Origin: Streptomyces sp. WP-1
Lineage (GTDB): Bacteria; Actinomycetota; Actinomycetes; Streptomycetales; Streptomycetaceae
DNA length: 64,000 nt
Reading direction: 5' to 3'
Assembly: GCF_030450125.1 (NCBI RefSeq)
Contig: NZ_CP123923.1
Span: forward strand, 5,518,001 to 5,582,000
A model generated the notes under the pieces. That model worked only from the letters and a program-made list of their open reading frames with translations. It had not been told where the DNA came from and made no database searches. The stretch's first letter is position 1, and each line of letters begins with the position of its first letter. The translations under genes were made by a program, and so were the position numbers. Shown in pieces: positions 42,075 to 50,503 of the stretch.

Positions 42075-43505
42075 ATGACATCCATGCTGGAGACCGCCGA
42101 CACCCCGCCCCTCATATCCCGTCGTACGACACCCCCGACCTGGCTGGTGGTGGCGCTGGCCTGCGCCGGACAGTTCCTGGTGGTGCTGGACGTCTCCGTG
42201 GTGAACGTCGCGCTGCCGTCCATGCGCACCGACCTCGGTCTCAGCGTGTCCGGCCTGCAATGGGTGGTGAACGCGTACGCGATCGCCTTCGCCGGGTTCA
42301 TGCTCCTCGGCGGCCGGGCCGGTGATCTGTACGGCCGCAAGCGGATGTTCCTCGTCGGCCTCGGCCTGTTCACCCTGGCCTCGCTGGGCGGCGGCCTCGC
42401 CCAGGAGGGCTGGCAGCTGCTGCTCGCCCGCGCGGTGCAGGGACTCGGCGCGGCGGTCCTCGCGCCCTCCACGCTCACCCTGCTGACCGCCGCGGTGCCG
42501 GAGGGCGCCGCACGCGCGCGGGCCATCGCCACCTGGGCCGCGGTCGGCGCGGGCGGCGGCGCCGCGGGCGGACTCGTCGGCGGGGTCCTGGTGGACGTGC
42601 TGTCCTGGCGCTGGGTGCTGCTGATCAACGTGCCGGTCGGCGCGGTCGTCCTGGCCGGCTCGCTGCGCTGGCTGGTGGAGAGCCGCGCCGGTGACCGCCG
42701 CCGCCTCGACCTGCCCGGCGCCCTGCTGGTCACCGCCGGCCTGGCCACGCTGGCGTACGGCATCTCGCGCACCCAGGAGAAGGGCTGGACCGCCCCGGCG
42801 AGCCTGCTGCCGCTGGCCGCCGGGGTGCTGCTGATCGCCCTGTTCCTGCTGGTCGAGGCGCGGACCCTGGCCCCGCTGATGCCGCTCGGGCTGCTGCGGC
42901 GGCGCCCGGTGGCCTCGGCGAACGCGGCGATGCTGGTGTCCGGCTCGGCGATGTTCTGCATGTGGTACTTCATGACGCTGTACGCGCAGAACGTGCTCGG
43001 CTACTCCCCGCTGGAGGCCGGTGCCGCGCTCGTGCCCAGCTCGCTGGCCGTGATCATCGGCTCCAAGGTGGCGCCCCGGCTGATGCGGACGGCGGGCCCG
43101 CGCTTCGTGGCGGTGCTCGGCACGCTGATCGGCGCGAGCGGCTTCGCCTGGCAGTCCACGATGAGCGCGCACGAGGCGTACGTCACCGCGATCATGTTCC
43201 CGGGCATCCTGATGATGCTGGGCGGCGGTCTGGCGATGACCCCGCTGGCCGCGCTGGCGACCTCGGGGGCGGCGGTCGGCGAGGCCGGGGTGGTCTCGGG
43301 CCTCGTCAACACCTCGCGCACGATGGGCGGTTCGCTCGGTCTGGCCGTGATGTCGACCATCGCCGCCGCCGGCACGGGCGCCGGCACCGGCCCCCAGGCC
43401 CTGACCGACGGCTACGCCCTGGCCTTCCGCGCCTCCACGGCGGTGCTGCTGGGCGGGGCGCTGCTGATGGCGCTGTGGCTGCCGCGCCATCTGCCGCACA
43501 AGTGA
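42075..43505 (+). CDS. DHA2-type (EmrB/QacA) MFS exporter
   Basis: A 476-residue, 14-helix multidrug exporter. Diagnostic stretches are QFLVVLDVSVVNVALPSMRT (motif D1), GGRAGDLYGRKRMF (motif A) and RWVLLINVPVGAVVLAGSLR, which is typical of actinomycete DHA2 pumps (EmrB/QacA). Start choice is uncertain: ATG 42075 and ATG 42084 have equally weak ribosome sites. It is divergent from a second DHA2 exporter that carries an extra C-terminal domain, and both may answer to the shared intergenic operator. Substrate unknown. Confidence 0.9.
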   Translation: MTSMLETADTPPLISRRTTPPTWLVVALACAGQFLVVLDVSVVNVALPSMRTDLGLSVSGLQWVVNAYAIAFAGFMLLGGRAGDLYGRKRMFLVGLGLFTLASLGGGLAQEGWQLLLARAVQGLGAAVLAPSTLTLLTAAVPEGAARARAIATWAAVGAGGGAAGGLVGGVLVDVLSWRWVLLINVPVGAVVLAGSLRWLVESRAGDRRRLDLPGALLVTAGLATLAYGISRTQEKGWTAPASLLPLAAGVLLIALFLLVEARTLAPLMPLGLLRRRPVASANAAMLVSGSAMFCMWYFMTLYAQNVLGYSPLEAGAALVPSSLAVIIGSKVAPRLMRTAGPRFVAVLGTLIGASGFAWQSTMSAHEAYVTAIMFPGILMMLGGGLAMTPLAALATSGAAVGEAGVVSGLVNTSRTMGGSLGLAVMSTIAAAGTGAGTGPQALTDGYALAFRASTAVLLGGALLMALWLPRHLPHK

Positions 43506-43536
43506 GCGTGCCGAGCGGCCGGTTCCGCCGCCGGTC

Positions 43537-44163
43537 TCACAGCCACCCCTGCTGACGGGCCTCCCGCACCGCCTCCGCGCGGTTGCGGGTGCCGGTCTTG
43601 CCGATGGCCGCGGACAGGTAGTTGCGCACGGTGGACTCGGACAGATGCAGCCGGCCCGCGACATCGGCGACCGTCGCCCCGTCCACGGACGCCTTCAGCA
43701 CCTCGCGCTCGCGCGGGGTGAGCGGGTTCGGCCCGGCGCTGAGCGCGGCCGTCGCCAGCGCCGGATCGACCACCGTCTCCCCGGCCAGCACCCGCCGGAT
43801 CGCCGCCGCCAGCTCCTCCACCGGCCCGTCCTTGACCAGGAACCCGGCCGCCCCGGCCTCCAGGGCCCGCCGCAGATACCCCGGCCGCCCGAACGTCGTC
43901 AGGATCAGCACCCGGCAGCCCGGCGCCCGCGCCCGCAGCTCCTCCGCCGCGTCGAGCCCGCTCATCCCGGGCAGCTCGATGTCCAGCAGCGCCACATCCG
44001 GCTCGTGCCGGAGCACGGCGGCCACGATCGCGTCCCCCGCGGCCACCTGCGCCACGACCTCGATGTCCTCCTCCAGCCCGAGCAGCAGGGCGAGCGCGCC
44101 GCGCATCATGCCCTGGTCCTCGGCGAGCAGAACCCGGATCGCCCCCCGGGGTGTCTCGTTCAT
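43537..44163 (-). CDS. NarL/LuxR-type response regulator
   Basis: A 208-residue response regulator. The receiver domain has E15/D16 as acidic pocket, phospho-acceptor Asp61 in VALLDIELPG and Lys111 in GFLVKDGP. The C-terminal LuxR helix-turn-helix is LTPREREVLKASVDGATVAD followed by GRLHLSESTVRNYLSAAIGK. ATG 44163 lies 24 nt after the sensor kinase stop, so the pair is co-transcribed behind the ABC exporter genes. It most likely activates the exporter operon in the DesKR/LiaRS manner, which is inference from context. Confidence 0.94.
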   Translation of the reverse strand: MNETPRGAIRVLLAEDQGMMRGALALLLGLEEDIEVVAQVAAGDAIVAAVLRHEPDVALLDIELPGMSGLDAAEELRARAPGCRVLILTTFGRPGYLRRALEAGAAGFLVKDGPVEELAAAIRRVLAGETVVDPALATAALSAGPNPLTPREREVLKASVDGATVADVAGRLHLSESTVRNYLSAAIGKTGTRNRAEAVREARQQGWL

Positions 44164-44187
44164 GGGGTCAGCGTACGGCCGACCGCC

Positions 44188-45483
44188 TCACGAGGGATCC
44201 GGCGCCGCCACCCCGGCCGCCGCCGGTTCCTCGGCCACCAGCGGGAGTTCCGCCGTCACCGTGAAGCCGCCGCGTGCCGCCTCTCCCGCCGTGAGGGAGC
44301 CACCCGCGGCGGCCAGGCGTTCGGTGAGGCCCGTGAGGCCGGTGCCCCCGATGCCCGGGGCGGGGCGGCCGGCCGGGGTGCCGGAGCCGTCGTCGGTGAC
44401 CGTCAGCCGGACGCGTTCCGCGGCGCTGGTCACGGCGATCTCGCAGCGGCTCGCGTCGCTGTGCCGGATCACATTGGTGACCGCCTCGCGGACCACCCAC
44501 CCCAGCAGGGCCTCCGTCTGGGGCGCGAGAGGGGTGCCGGACCGGCGGAAGACCGGCTCGACGCCCGCCGCCGTCAACGCCGAGCGGGCGCGGTCCAGTT
44601 CGGTCGCCAGGCTGCCCTCGCGATAGCCGGTGACCGCCTCCCGGATCTCGGTGAGCGCCTGCCGGCCCACCGACTCGATGTCCGTGATCTGGCCCAGCGC
44701 CGCGTCCATGTCGCGCGGGGCCAGCCGCCGGGCCGCCTCCGACTTCACCACGATCACCGACAGGGTGTGGCCCAGCAGATCGTGCAGATCGCGGGAGAAG
44801 CGCAGCCGCTCCTTCTCCACCGCGCGCCGGGCCAGTTCCTCACGGGCGGCGCGCAACTCCCGTACCGCCTCGGACAGTCCGAGGATCGCGGCGGTCACCA
44901 TGGTGGACAGGAACGTGGCGTACCCGATGTTCGTCGCGTCCGACCAGTCGCCGTGCACCCCGGACAGCGCGGCCGCGTAGACCGCCAGCAGGATCCCCGA
45001 GCGGCCCAGCCACGGTCCGCGCAGCGCGGCCCCCGCGGCCAGGCCCAGCAGCGGGAAGAACATCAGCCAGTTGCCGCCGTAGCCGAGCGCCAGGCCCGTG
45101 GTCAGCAGGCCCATCAGCAGCAGCGCCACCCGGGTGCGCGGCTCCTCGCGCCTGGCCCGGTCGAAGGAGCGGAAGGTGACGTAGATGTACAGGGAGTTGA
45201 AGGCGAACAGGCCCAGCCCGCCGATCAGCGGGTTCGGGGTCCGCCCCTGGAGCAGATTGGCGAAGGCCCCCATCCCCATCAGCAGCCAGGGCAGCAGCGC
45301 GAAGCCGCTGGGCGGCGGCCCGGGATCGCTGACGGCCGGTGCCTCGCCCCGCTTCCGGGCGGCCCGCGCGTCGGCCTTGAACCGCTCGTTCTCCGCCTTC
45401 CAGCGCTCCAGATCCGCCTTCCACTCCAGCCGCGCCGCCTGCCAGGCCCGCGCCCGGCACCGCACCCTCCGCCATCCCGACAT
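44188..45483 (-). CDS. Sensor histidine kinase (HisKA_3 / DesK type)
   Basis: A 431-residue membrane kinase. A basic N-terminal coiled-coil-like stretch (ARLEWKADLERWKAENERFK) precedes about five or six helices (residues ~60-205). The dimerisation/phosphoacceptor segment is RFSRDLHDLLGHTLSVIVVK (His of HDLLGH). The ATPase domain has REAVTNVIRHSDAS (N box) and VTDDGSGTP (G1). There is no large extracellular sensor, so signals are probably sensed in the membrane, for example lipid state or cell-envelope stress. ATG 45483 has GGGGGAACGG upstream and lies 17 nt after the permease stop. Confidence 0.93.
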   Translation of the reverse strand: MSGWRRVRCRARAWQAARLEWKADLERWKAENERFKADARAARKRGEAPAVSDPGPPPSGFALLPWLLMGMGAFANLLQGRTPNPLIGGLGLFAFNSLYIYVTFRSFDRARREEPRTRVALLLMGLLTTGLALGYGGNWLMFFPLLGLAAGAALRGPWLGRSGILLAVYAAALSGVHGDWSDATNIGYATFLSTMVTAAILGLSEAVRELRAAREELARRAVEKERLRFSRDLHDLLGHTLSVIVVKSEAARRLAPRDMDAALGQITDIESVGRQALTEIREAVTGYREGSLATELDRARSALTAAGVEPVFRRSGTPLAPQTEALLGWVVREAVTNVIRHSDASRCEIAVTSAAERVRLTVTDDGSGTPAGRPAPGIGGTGLTGLTERLAAAGGSLTAGEAARGGFTVTAELPLVAEEPAAAGVAAPDPS

Positions 45484-45500
45484 GTTTCCGTTCCCCCAGG

Positions 45501-46217
45501 TCAGACGGAGCCCGCCCCACGGCGGTACGACAGCACGGCGTACGATCCGAACACCAGCAGCCAGCCCGTCAGCACGATGATCGCACCGGCGCCGGGGGCG
45601 TGTCCCTCCGCGACCGCGCCGCCCAGCTGGGCGAACCGGTTGGTCGGCGTGTACACCGAGACCGACCGCAGCCACCCCGGGAACAGCGTGGTCGGGAACC
45701 ACAGCCCGCCCAGCACGGCCAGGCCCAGATTGCACGTCATGTTGGCCACGCCCGTGGCGGGACCGGTCAGCCGGTAGCCGTTGCCGAGGCCCAGCAGCGT
45801 GAACGGCACCGAGCCCAGCCACAGCAGCAGCGCGACCGCCGCCCACTGCCACACCGCGAGCCGCACCCCGTCGACCAGGCCGCCCGCCGCCAGCACGGCG
45901 ACGATCGAGGGCAGCACCGTCACCACACCGGTCAGCGTCCGCCCGGCCACCACCTCGCGCGGGGTCATCGGCGTCACCCGCAGCTGCCGCAGCCAGCCCA
46001 CCGCGCGGTCCTCGGCGACCGCGCCGCCGGTGTTCAGGGCGGAGCCGACGGCGCCGTACGCCGCCATGCCGATCATCGCCGCGGTCCGCCAAGTACCGCT
46101 GTTCTCGCCGACGTTGGTGAACAGCAGGTACATCATGACGGGCATCGCGATCCCGCCGATCACGAATCCCAGGTCGCGCAGGGTGCGACGGATCTCCAGC
46201 CGGACATAGGTGAGCAT
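45501..46217 (-). CDS. ABC-2 type exporter permease
   Basis: A 238-residue permease with six predicted helices. Family-like stretches are RLEIRRTLRDLGFVIGGIAM at the N-terminus and GGAVAEDRAVGWLRQLRVTP MTPREVV in the first large loop (a segment common to ABC-2 exporters of bacitracin/drug type). GLGNGYRLTGPATGVANMTC follows. ATG 46217 overlaps the ATPase stop (TGATG), so translation is coupled. It works with the preceding ATPase and is presumably under the downstream two-component system. Substrate unknown. Confidence 0.9.
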   Translation of the reverse strand: MLTYVRLEIRRTLRDLGFVIGGIAMPVMMYLLFTNVGENSGTWRTAAMIGMAAYGAVGSALNTGGAVAEDRAVGWLRQLRVTPMTPREVVAGRTLTGVVTVLPSIVAVLAAGGLVDGVRLAVWQWAAVALLLWLGSVPFTLLGLGNGYRLTGPATGVANMTCNLGLAVLGGLWFPTTLFPGWLRSVSVYTPTNRFAQLGGAVAEGHAPGAGAIIVLTGWLLVFGSYAVLSYRRGAGSV

Positions 46218-47227
46218 CACAGGGCCTTCGCGGTGGACGAGGGGGTGGGAGGCGCGCTTTCGGGTGCGGGTGCGGGTGCGTCGTGGCCGTTCGCGCGGTT
46301 CCCCGTGCCCCTGGGGGGTTGCCCCGAGGCCGCCGATGAAGTGAGGGCCAGGAACGCGTCGTCCAGCGACGCCGGGGCCACCTCCAGGCGGCGGACCGCG
46401 CCCAGCTCCGCCAGCGCGATCACCGTCGCGTCGGAGTCGTCCGTGCGCAGCCGGACCCGGCCGCCGGCCACCTCCAGGGAGCGGACGCCGGGCAGCAGGG
46501 CCAGGCCGTCCGGAGTACGGTCCCCGAGGTCCACGCAGACCAGGCTGCCGCCCGCGGCCCGCCGCAGCTCCTCGCCCGTGCCGTCCGCGACGATCCGGCC
46601 CCGGTCCAGCACCACGATCCGGTCGGCGAAGGAGTCCGCCTCCTCCAGGTAGTGGGTGGAGAAGAGCACGGTGTGCCCGCGCCGGGCGTACCCCCGCATC
46701 GACTCCCAGAACGCGTGCCGCGCCTCCACGTCCAGCGCCGCCGTCGGCTCGTCGAGGACCAGCAGCGAGGGATCGCCGGCCAGCGCCACCGCGAACCGCA
46801 CTCTCTGCACCTGCCCGCCGGACAGCCGGTCCACCCGGCGCCCGGCCAGCGCGGCGATCCCGGCCAGCTCCAGGGCCCGCGCCACCGGCATCGGCGCCGG
46901 ATAGCGCGAGGCCACGAAGGCGACCAGTTCGCCCACGGTGACCCGGGGCACCGGCCGGGCGTCCTGGAGCATCGCGCCCACCCGGCCGGCCCGCACCGCG
47001 CGCTCCGGCTCGGTCCCGAACAGCTCCACCCGGCCGGCGTCCGGCGGGTACAGCCCCAGCAGCATCCCGATGGTGGTCGACTTGCCGGCGCCGTTGCGGC
47101 CCAGCAGGGCCACGGTCTCGCCGCGCCCGATCCTCAGGTCCACCCCGTCCACGGCGCGCACGGACCCGAAGGTCCGCATCGCCCCCGTGAAGGACACGGC
47201 GGTGGTGTCCTCGTCCCTCTGTGTCAT
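46217..47227 (-). CDS. ABC exporter ATPase subunit
   Basis: A 336-residue ABC ATPase. Walker A is GRNGAGKSTTIG, signature LSGGQVQRV, Walker B LLVLDEPTAALD and the H-loop STHYLEEAD. The C-terminal ~100 residues include a regulatory region (VCVDLGDRTPDGLALLPGVR onward). The last ~35 residues (QPPRGTGNRANGHDAPAPAP) are low complexity and coincide with a dispersed repeat. ATG 47227 is adopted because upstream in-frame codons lie within the divergent promoter region; its ribosome site is weak. It starts the exporter-kinase-regulator operon. Confidence 0.92.
   Translation of the reverse strand: MTQRDEDTTAVSFTGAMRTFGSVRAVDGVDLRIGRGETVALLGRNGAGKSTTIGMLLGLYPPDAGRVELFGTEPERAVRAGRVGAMLQDARPVPRVTVGELVAFVASRYPAPMPVARALELAGIAALAGRRVDRLSGGQVQRVRFAVALAGDPSLLVLDEPTAALDVEARHAFWESMRGYARRGHTVLFSTHYLEEADSFADRIVVLDRGRIVADGTGEELRRAAGGSLVCVDLGDRTPDGLALLPGVRSLEVAGGRVRLRTDDSDATVIALAELGAVRRLEVAPASLDDAFLALTSSAASGQPPRGTGNRANGHDAPAPAPESAPPTPSSTAKAL
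46280..46314 (-). repeat. Dispersed short repeat, copy B, in the 3' end of the ABC ATPase gene
   Basis: On the minus strand it reads AGGGGCACGGGGAACCGCGC GAACGGCCACGACG (in two parts). This matches copy A with two changes in the first 20 bases. It is translated as part of the low-complexity C-terminal tail of the ATPase. Confidence 0.7.
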
Positions 47228-47271
47228 GCCTACGACGGTAGGAGCGGGAGCCGGTGCCCCGGCAGACGCAG

Positions 47272-47294
47272 TTGTACGGACTCGGGCGGTACAA
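47272..47294. promoter_or_regulatory. TTGTAC-N11-GTACAA inverted repeat ahead of the ABC exporter operon
   Basis: TTGTAC at 47272-47277 and GTACAA at 47289-47294, 45 nt upstream of the ATPase ATG. The position suits a binding site for the operon's own response regulator, but that link is untested. Confidence 0.5.
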
Positions 47295-47328
47295 ATGTCA
47301 CGGGTCCCGGCGTCACGGTCCGAGCGAG

Positions 47329-47343
47329 CTGACGTACCGTCAG
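47329..47343. promoter_or_regulatory. CTGACGTACCGTCAG operator, copy 2
   Basis: Identical to the site at 37366-37380. It lies 48 nt left of the KstR consensus site and between the divergent ABC exporter and hsd4B-type operons. Confidence 0.7.
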
Positions 47344-47390
47344 TAGCCTTCACAACTGCGGGGGGCTGGGCTATACAGGGGGCGCCGGAC

Positions 47391-47404
47391 TGGAACGCGT
47401 TCTA
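47391..47404. promoter_or_regulatory. Exact KstR consensus operator ahead of the hsd4B-type operon
   Basis: TGGAACGCGTTCTA fits TNNAACNNGTTNNA at every fixed position and is nearly self-complementary over 16 bp (CTGGAACGCGTTCTAG, one mismatched pair). The start codon of the operon lies 75 nt further right. Confidence 0.8.
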
Positions 47405-47478
47405 GACCCGTGGACGACCTCGGCGCGGCCGACGGTGCGGACGACCGCGCCGAGGTCTCGATACCTCTTGGGAGCCCC

Positions 47479-48339
47479 ATGCCCATCGACGCAGCCAAGG
47501 CCCTCGCCGCCGGACCCCGCTCGGGTGGGATCACCTGGACCGCGAAGGACGTCCAGCTCTACCACCTGGGCATCGGCGCGGGCCGCCCCGCCACCGACCC
47601 GGACGAGCTGCGCTACACGCTGGAGTCCCGGCTGCATGTGCTGCCGAGCTTCGCCACCGTCGCGGGCGCCGGCGAACCGGGGGTGACCGGCGGGCTGTCC
47701 ATGCCGGGCGTCGACGTCGATCTCGCCAGGGTGCTGCACGGCGGGCAGACCCTGCGGGTGCACCGGCCGATCCCGGTCGAGGGCAGCGCCACGACCACCT
47801 CCCGCGTCGCGGCCGTGTACGACAAGGGCACGGCCGCCGTCCTGGTGCTGCGCACCGAAGCAGGCGACGCCGAGGGCCCGTTGTGGACCAACGACGCGCA
47901 GATCTTCGTCCGGGGCGAGGGCGGCTGGGGCGGCGACCGGGGCCCCTCGGCCCGTCTGCCGGAACCGGGCGGTGAGCCGGACCGGACCGTCGAGCGCCCG
48001 GTCCGCCCCGACCAGGCCCTGCTCTACCGGCTCTCCGGCGACCTCAACCCCCTGCACGCCGACCCCGAGTTCGCCAAGCTCGCCGGGTTCGACCGGCCCA
48101 TCCTGCACGGGCTGTGCACCTACGGCATGACGCTCAAGGCCGTGGCCGACACCCTCCTCGACGGCGACGTGGGCCGGGTGCGGTCGTACACCACCCGGTT
48201 CGCGGGCGTCGTCTTCCCGGGCGAGACCCTGCGCATCCGCATGTGGCGCGAGGCGGCGGACCGGGTGCGGGTCGCCGTCGCCGCCGTCGAACGGGACGAC
48301 GCGCCGGTGCTCGCGGACACCGTCGTCGAGCACTCCTGA
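47479..48339 (+). CDS. hsd4B: MaoC-like enoyl-CoA hydratase 2 (Hsd4B / ChsH3-like)
   Basis: A 286-residue double hot-dog hydratase, the same length as I recall for mycobacterial Rv3538 (Hsd4B). Matching landmarks are FTWTxxDVQLY-like (WTAKDVQLYHLGIGAG), YRLSGDLNPLHADPEFAKLA (catalytic D...N..H of hydratase 2) and FDRPILHGLCTYGMTLKAV. The family adds water to 2-enoyl-CoAs, and in mycobacteria the close relative acts on steroid side-chain enoyl-CoA. ATG 47479 follows GGGAG. It lies behind an exact KstR site and is followed by an ADH and an hsd4A-like SDR in the same direction. Chemical class is sure; steroid specificity is inferred. Confidence 0.9.
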   Translation: MPIDAAKALAAGPRSGGITWTAKDVQLYHLGIGAGRPATDPDELRYTLESRLHVLPSFATVAGAGEPGVTGGLSMPGVDVDLARVLHGGQTLRVHRPIPVEGSATTTSRVAAVYDKGTAAVLVLRTEAGDAEGPLWTNDAQIFVRGEGGWGGDRGPSARLPEPGGEPDRTVERPVRPDQALLYRLSGDLNPLHADPEFAKLAGFDRPILHGLCTYGMTLKAVADTLLDGDVGRVRSYTTRFAGVVFPGETLRIRMWREAADRVRVAVAAVERDDAPVLADTVVEHS

Positions 48340-48382
48340 ATCCAGTACCGCCAGTACCGCCAGCATCGAGGGGAGTCACGGC

Positions 48383-49459
48383 ATGCGCGCAGCCGTACTG
48401 CACGAGACCGGCCAGGACAAGCTCGACGTCCTCGACGACATCGAGGCGGCCGGATTTGGCCCGGGCAAGGTCCGTATCAGGGTGCGGGCCACCGGGCTGT
48501 GCCACTCGGACCTGTCCGCGATGAACGGCGTACTGCCCCAGCCCGCACCGTTCGTACCGGGCCACGAGGGCGCGGGCGAGGTACTCGAAGTCGGTGAAGA
48601 CGTACGGCACTTGAAGCCCGGCGACCGGGTGGTCGTCTGCTGGCTGCCCGCCTGCGGCGCCTGCCCGGCCTGCCGGCGCGGCCAGACCGAGCTGTGCCTG
48701 GCCGGGTTCATGAACGCGGGCACCCCCAACTTCCGCCGCCCCGGCGGCGACGTCTTCGGCTTCGCGGGCACCGGCACCTTCGCCGAGGAGGTCGTGCTGG
48801 ACGCCGGGTGCGCCGTCCCGCTGCCCGACGACGTGCCGTACGACATCGCCGCGCTGATCGGCTGCGGTGTCACCACCGGACTCGGCGCCGCCCTCAACAC
48901 CGCCGATCTCGCGGCCGGTTCCTCGGTCGCCGTCATCGGCTGCGGGGGCGTCGGCATCTCCGCGATCCAGGGGGCGCGGCTGAAGGGCGCCGCCGAGATC
49001 GTCGCCGTCGACCCGGTCCCGGCCCGCCGCGAGGCCGCCCTCGGATTCGGCGCCACCAGGGCCGTCGCACCCGACGGCCTTGCCGAGGCCAGGCAGCAGC
49101 TCACCGGCGGCGAGGGCTTCGACTACGTCTTCGAGGTCGTCGGCAGGTCCGCGACCGCCCGCACCGCCTACGAGAACACCCGGCGCGGCGGCACCCTCGT
49201 GGTGGTCGGCGCCGGGGCCATGGACGACTTCCTCCAGCTCAACATGTTCGAGCTGTTCTTCGACGAGAAGCGCATCCTGCCCTCCCTCTACGGCGGCGGG
49301 GACGTGGTCCGCTCCTACGAGCGCGCCATCGCCCTGTGGCGGGCCGGCCGCATCGACCTGGCCGGGCTGATCACCCACCGGGTCCCGCTCGCCGCGATCA
49401 ACGAGGCACTGGACCAGATGCGTACCGGGACCGCCCTGCGTACGTGCGTCGAGATCTGA
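48383..49459 (+). CDS. Zinc-dependent alcohol dehydrogenase (class III-like MDR)
   Basis: A 358-residue zinc dehydrogenase. The catalytic zinc site is GLCHSD and GHEGAG. The structural zinc lobe has all four Cys in ACGACPACRRGQTELC. The NAD fold is SVAVIGCGGVGISAIQGARL. This is the long-loop class (EVVLDAGCAVPLP, DEKRILPSLYGG) common among actinobacterial alcohol dehydrogenases. ATG 48383 follows GAGGGG. It lies between hydratase and SDR genes of a probable steroid operon, 43 nt after one and 12 nt before the other. It may act on a hydroxylated side-chain or alcohol intermediate, which is inference. Confidence 0.92.
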   Translation: MRAAVLHETGQDKLDVLDDIEAAGFGPGKVRIRVRATGLCHSDLSAMNGVLPQPAPFVPGHEGAGEVLEVGEDVRHLKPGDRVVVCWLPACGACPACRRGQTELCLAGFMNAGTPNFRRPGGDVFGFAGTGTFAEEVVLDAGCAVPLPDDVPYDIAALIGCGVTTGLGAALNTADLAAGSSVAVIGCGGVGISAIQGARLKGAAEIVAVDPVPARREAALGFGATRAVAPDGLAEARQQLTGGEGFDYVFEVVGRSATARTAYENTRRGGTLVVVGAGAMDDFLQLNMFELFFDEKRILPSLYGGGDVVRSYERAIALWRAGRIDLAGLITHRVPLAAINEALDQMRTGTALRTCVEI

Positions 49460-49471
49460 GGAACGCCGCCC

Positions 49472-50416
49472 ATGACACTGCCACTTCAGGGGCTGTCCGC
49501 CGTCGTCACCGGGGCCGGGCGCGGGCTCGGCCGGGTCGAGGCCCTCGAACTCGCCCGCCTCGGCGCCGCCGTCGTCGTCAACGATCACGGCCGCCCGGGC
49601 CGGGACGGGACCGGGGAGGCCTCGGCCGGACCCGCCGAACAGGTCGTCGCCGAGATCCGCGACACCCTCGGCGGTACCGCCCTCGCCCACACCGGGGACG
49701 TCGCCGACTCGCAACAGGCCCGGGAACTGGTCGAGCTGGCGATCGGCGAGTTCGGCAAGCTGGACATCCTCGTCAACAACGCGGGCATCCTGCGCGACCG
49801 CATGATCTTCTCCATGACCGAGGACGAGTGGGACTCGGTGCTCCGCGTCCATCTCAAGGGGCACTTCAACACCACCCGCTTCGCCGCGGCGCACTGGCGC
49901 AGACGCGCCAAGGCCGCCGGGGAACCGGTCTACGGGCGGATCATCAACACCTCCTCGGAAGCCTTCCTCGCCGGATCCGCCGGACAGCCCAACTACGCCG
50001 CCGCCAAGGGCGGGATCGTCGGTCTCACCACCTCCACGGCCCTCGCCCTCGCCAAGTACGGCGTCACCGCCAACGCCATCTGCCCGCGCGCCCGCACCCG
50101 GATGACCGAGGACGTCTTCGCGGGCCTGGCGGCACCGGCCGAGGGCCTCGACCCGCTCGCCCCCGAGCATGTCGCCCCGCTCGTCGGCTACTTGGCCGCG
50201 CCGGCCGCCGCCCGCGTCAACGGACAGCTGCTCGTGGTGCACGGCGGCATGGTGGCGATCGTCGAACGGCCCCGGGTCCGGGAGCGGTTCGACAGCAAGC
50301 AGGAGACGTTCACGTACGACGAACTCGACGCGCTGCTCACCCCGCACTACGCGCGGCGACCGCCGGGGGAGACGTTCGCGGCGGCGGAGGTGCTGGCCCT
50401 CAAGCGCGAGCGGTAG
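49472..50416 (+). CDS. Short-chain dehydrogenase/reductase (Hsd4A-like)
   Basis: A 314-residue SDR. The cofactor motif is VVTGAGRGLGRVEALELARL, then NNAGILRDRMIF, catalytic Ser in INTSSEAFLAGS, and YxxxK in NYAAAKGGIVGL. It resembles the 17beta-hydroxysteroid dehydrogenase 4 type (mycobacterial Hsd4A, Rv3502c), including MTEDEWDSVLRVHLKGHFNT and GVTANAICPRARTRMTEDVF. These enzymes oxidise 3-hydroxyacyl-CoA intermediates after the Hsd4B-type hydratase, a fitting sequence with the neighbouring gene. The C-terminal ~55 residues are an extension without recognised domain. A perfect hairpin terminator follows. Confidence 0.9.
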   Translation: MTLPLQGLSAVVTGAGRGLGRVEALELARLGAAVVVNDHGRPGRDGTGEASAGPAEQVVAEIRDTLGGTALAHTGDVADSQQARELVELAIGEFGKLDILVNNAGILRDRMIFSMTEDEWDSVLRVHLKGHFNTTRFAAAHWRRRAKAAGEPVYGRIINTSSEAFLAGSAGQPNYAAAKGGIVGLTTSTALALAKYGVTANAICPRARTRMTEDVFAGLAAPAEGLDPLAPEHVAPLVGYLAAPAAARVNGQLLVVHGGMVAIVERPRVRERFDSKQETFTYDELDALLTPHYARRPPGETFAAAEVLALKRER

Positions 50417-50457
50417 ACCCGGCGACGCCCGACGGCACCCGGTGGCACGGGAAGCAA

Positions 50458-50491
50458 GAGGAGGGGGCACCCTGGCGGGTGCCCCCTCCTC
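50458..50491. terminator. Perfect 15-bp hairpin between convergent genes
   Basis: 50458-50472 (GAGGAGGGGGCACCC) pairs with 50477-50491 around a TGGC loop. It lies after the SDR stop and before the stop of the convergent small gene, so it can serve both. Confidence 0.9.
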
Positions 50492-50503
50492 CTCCCACTA
50501 CCT

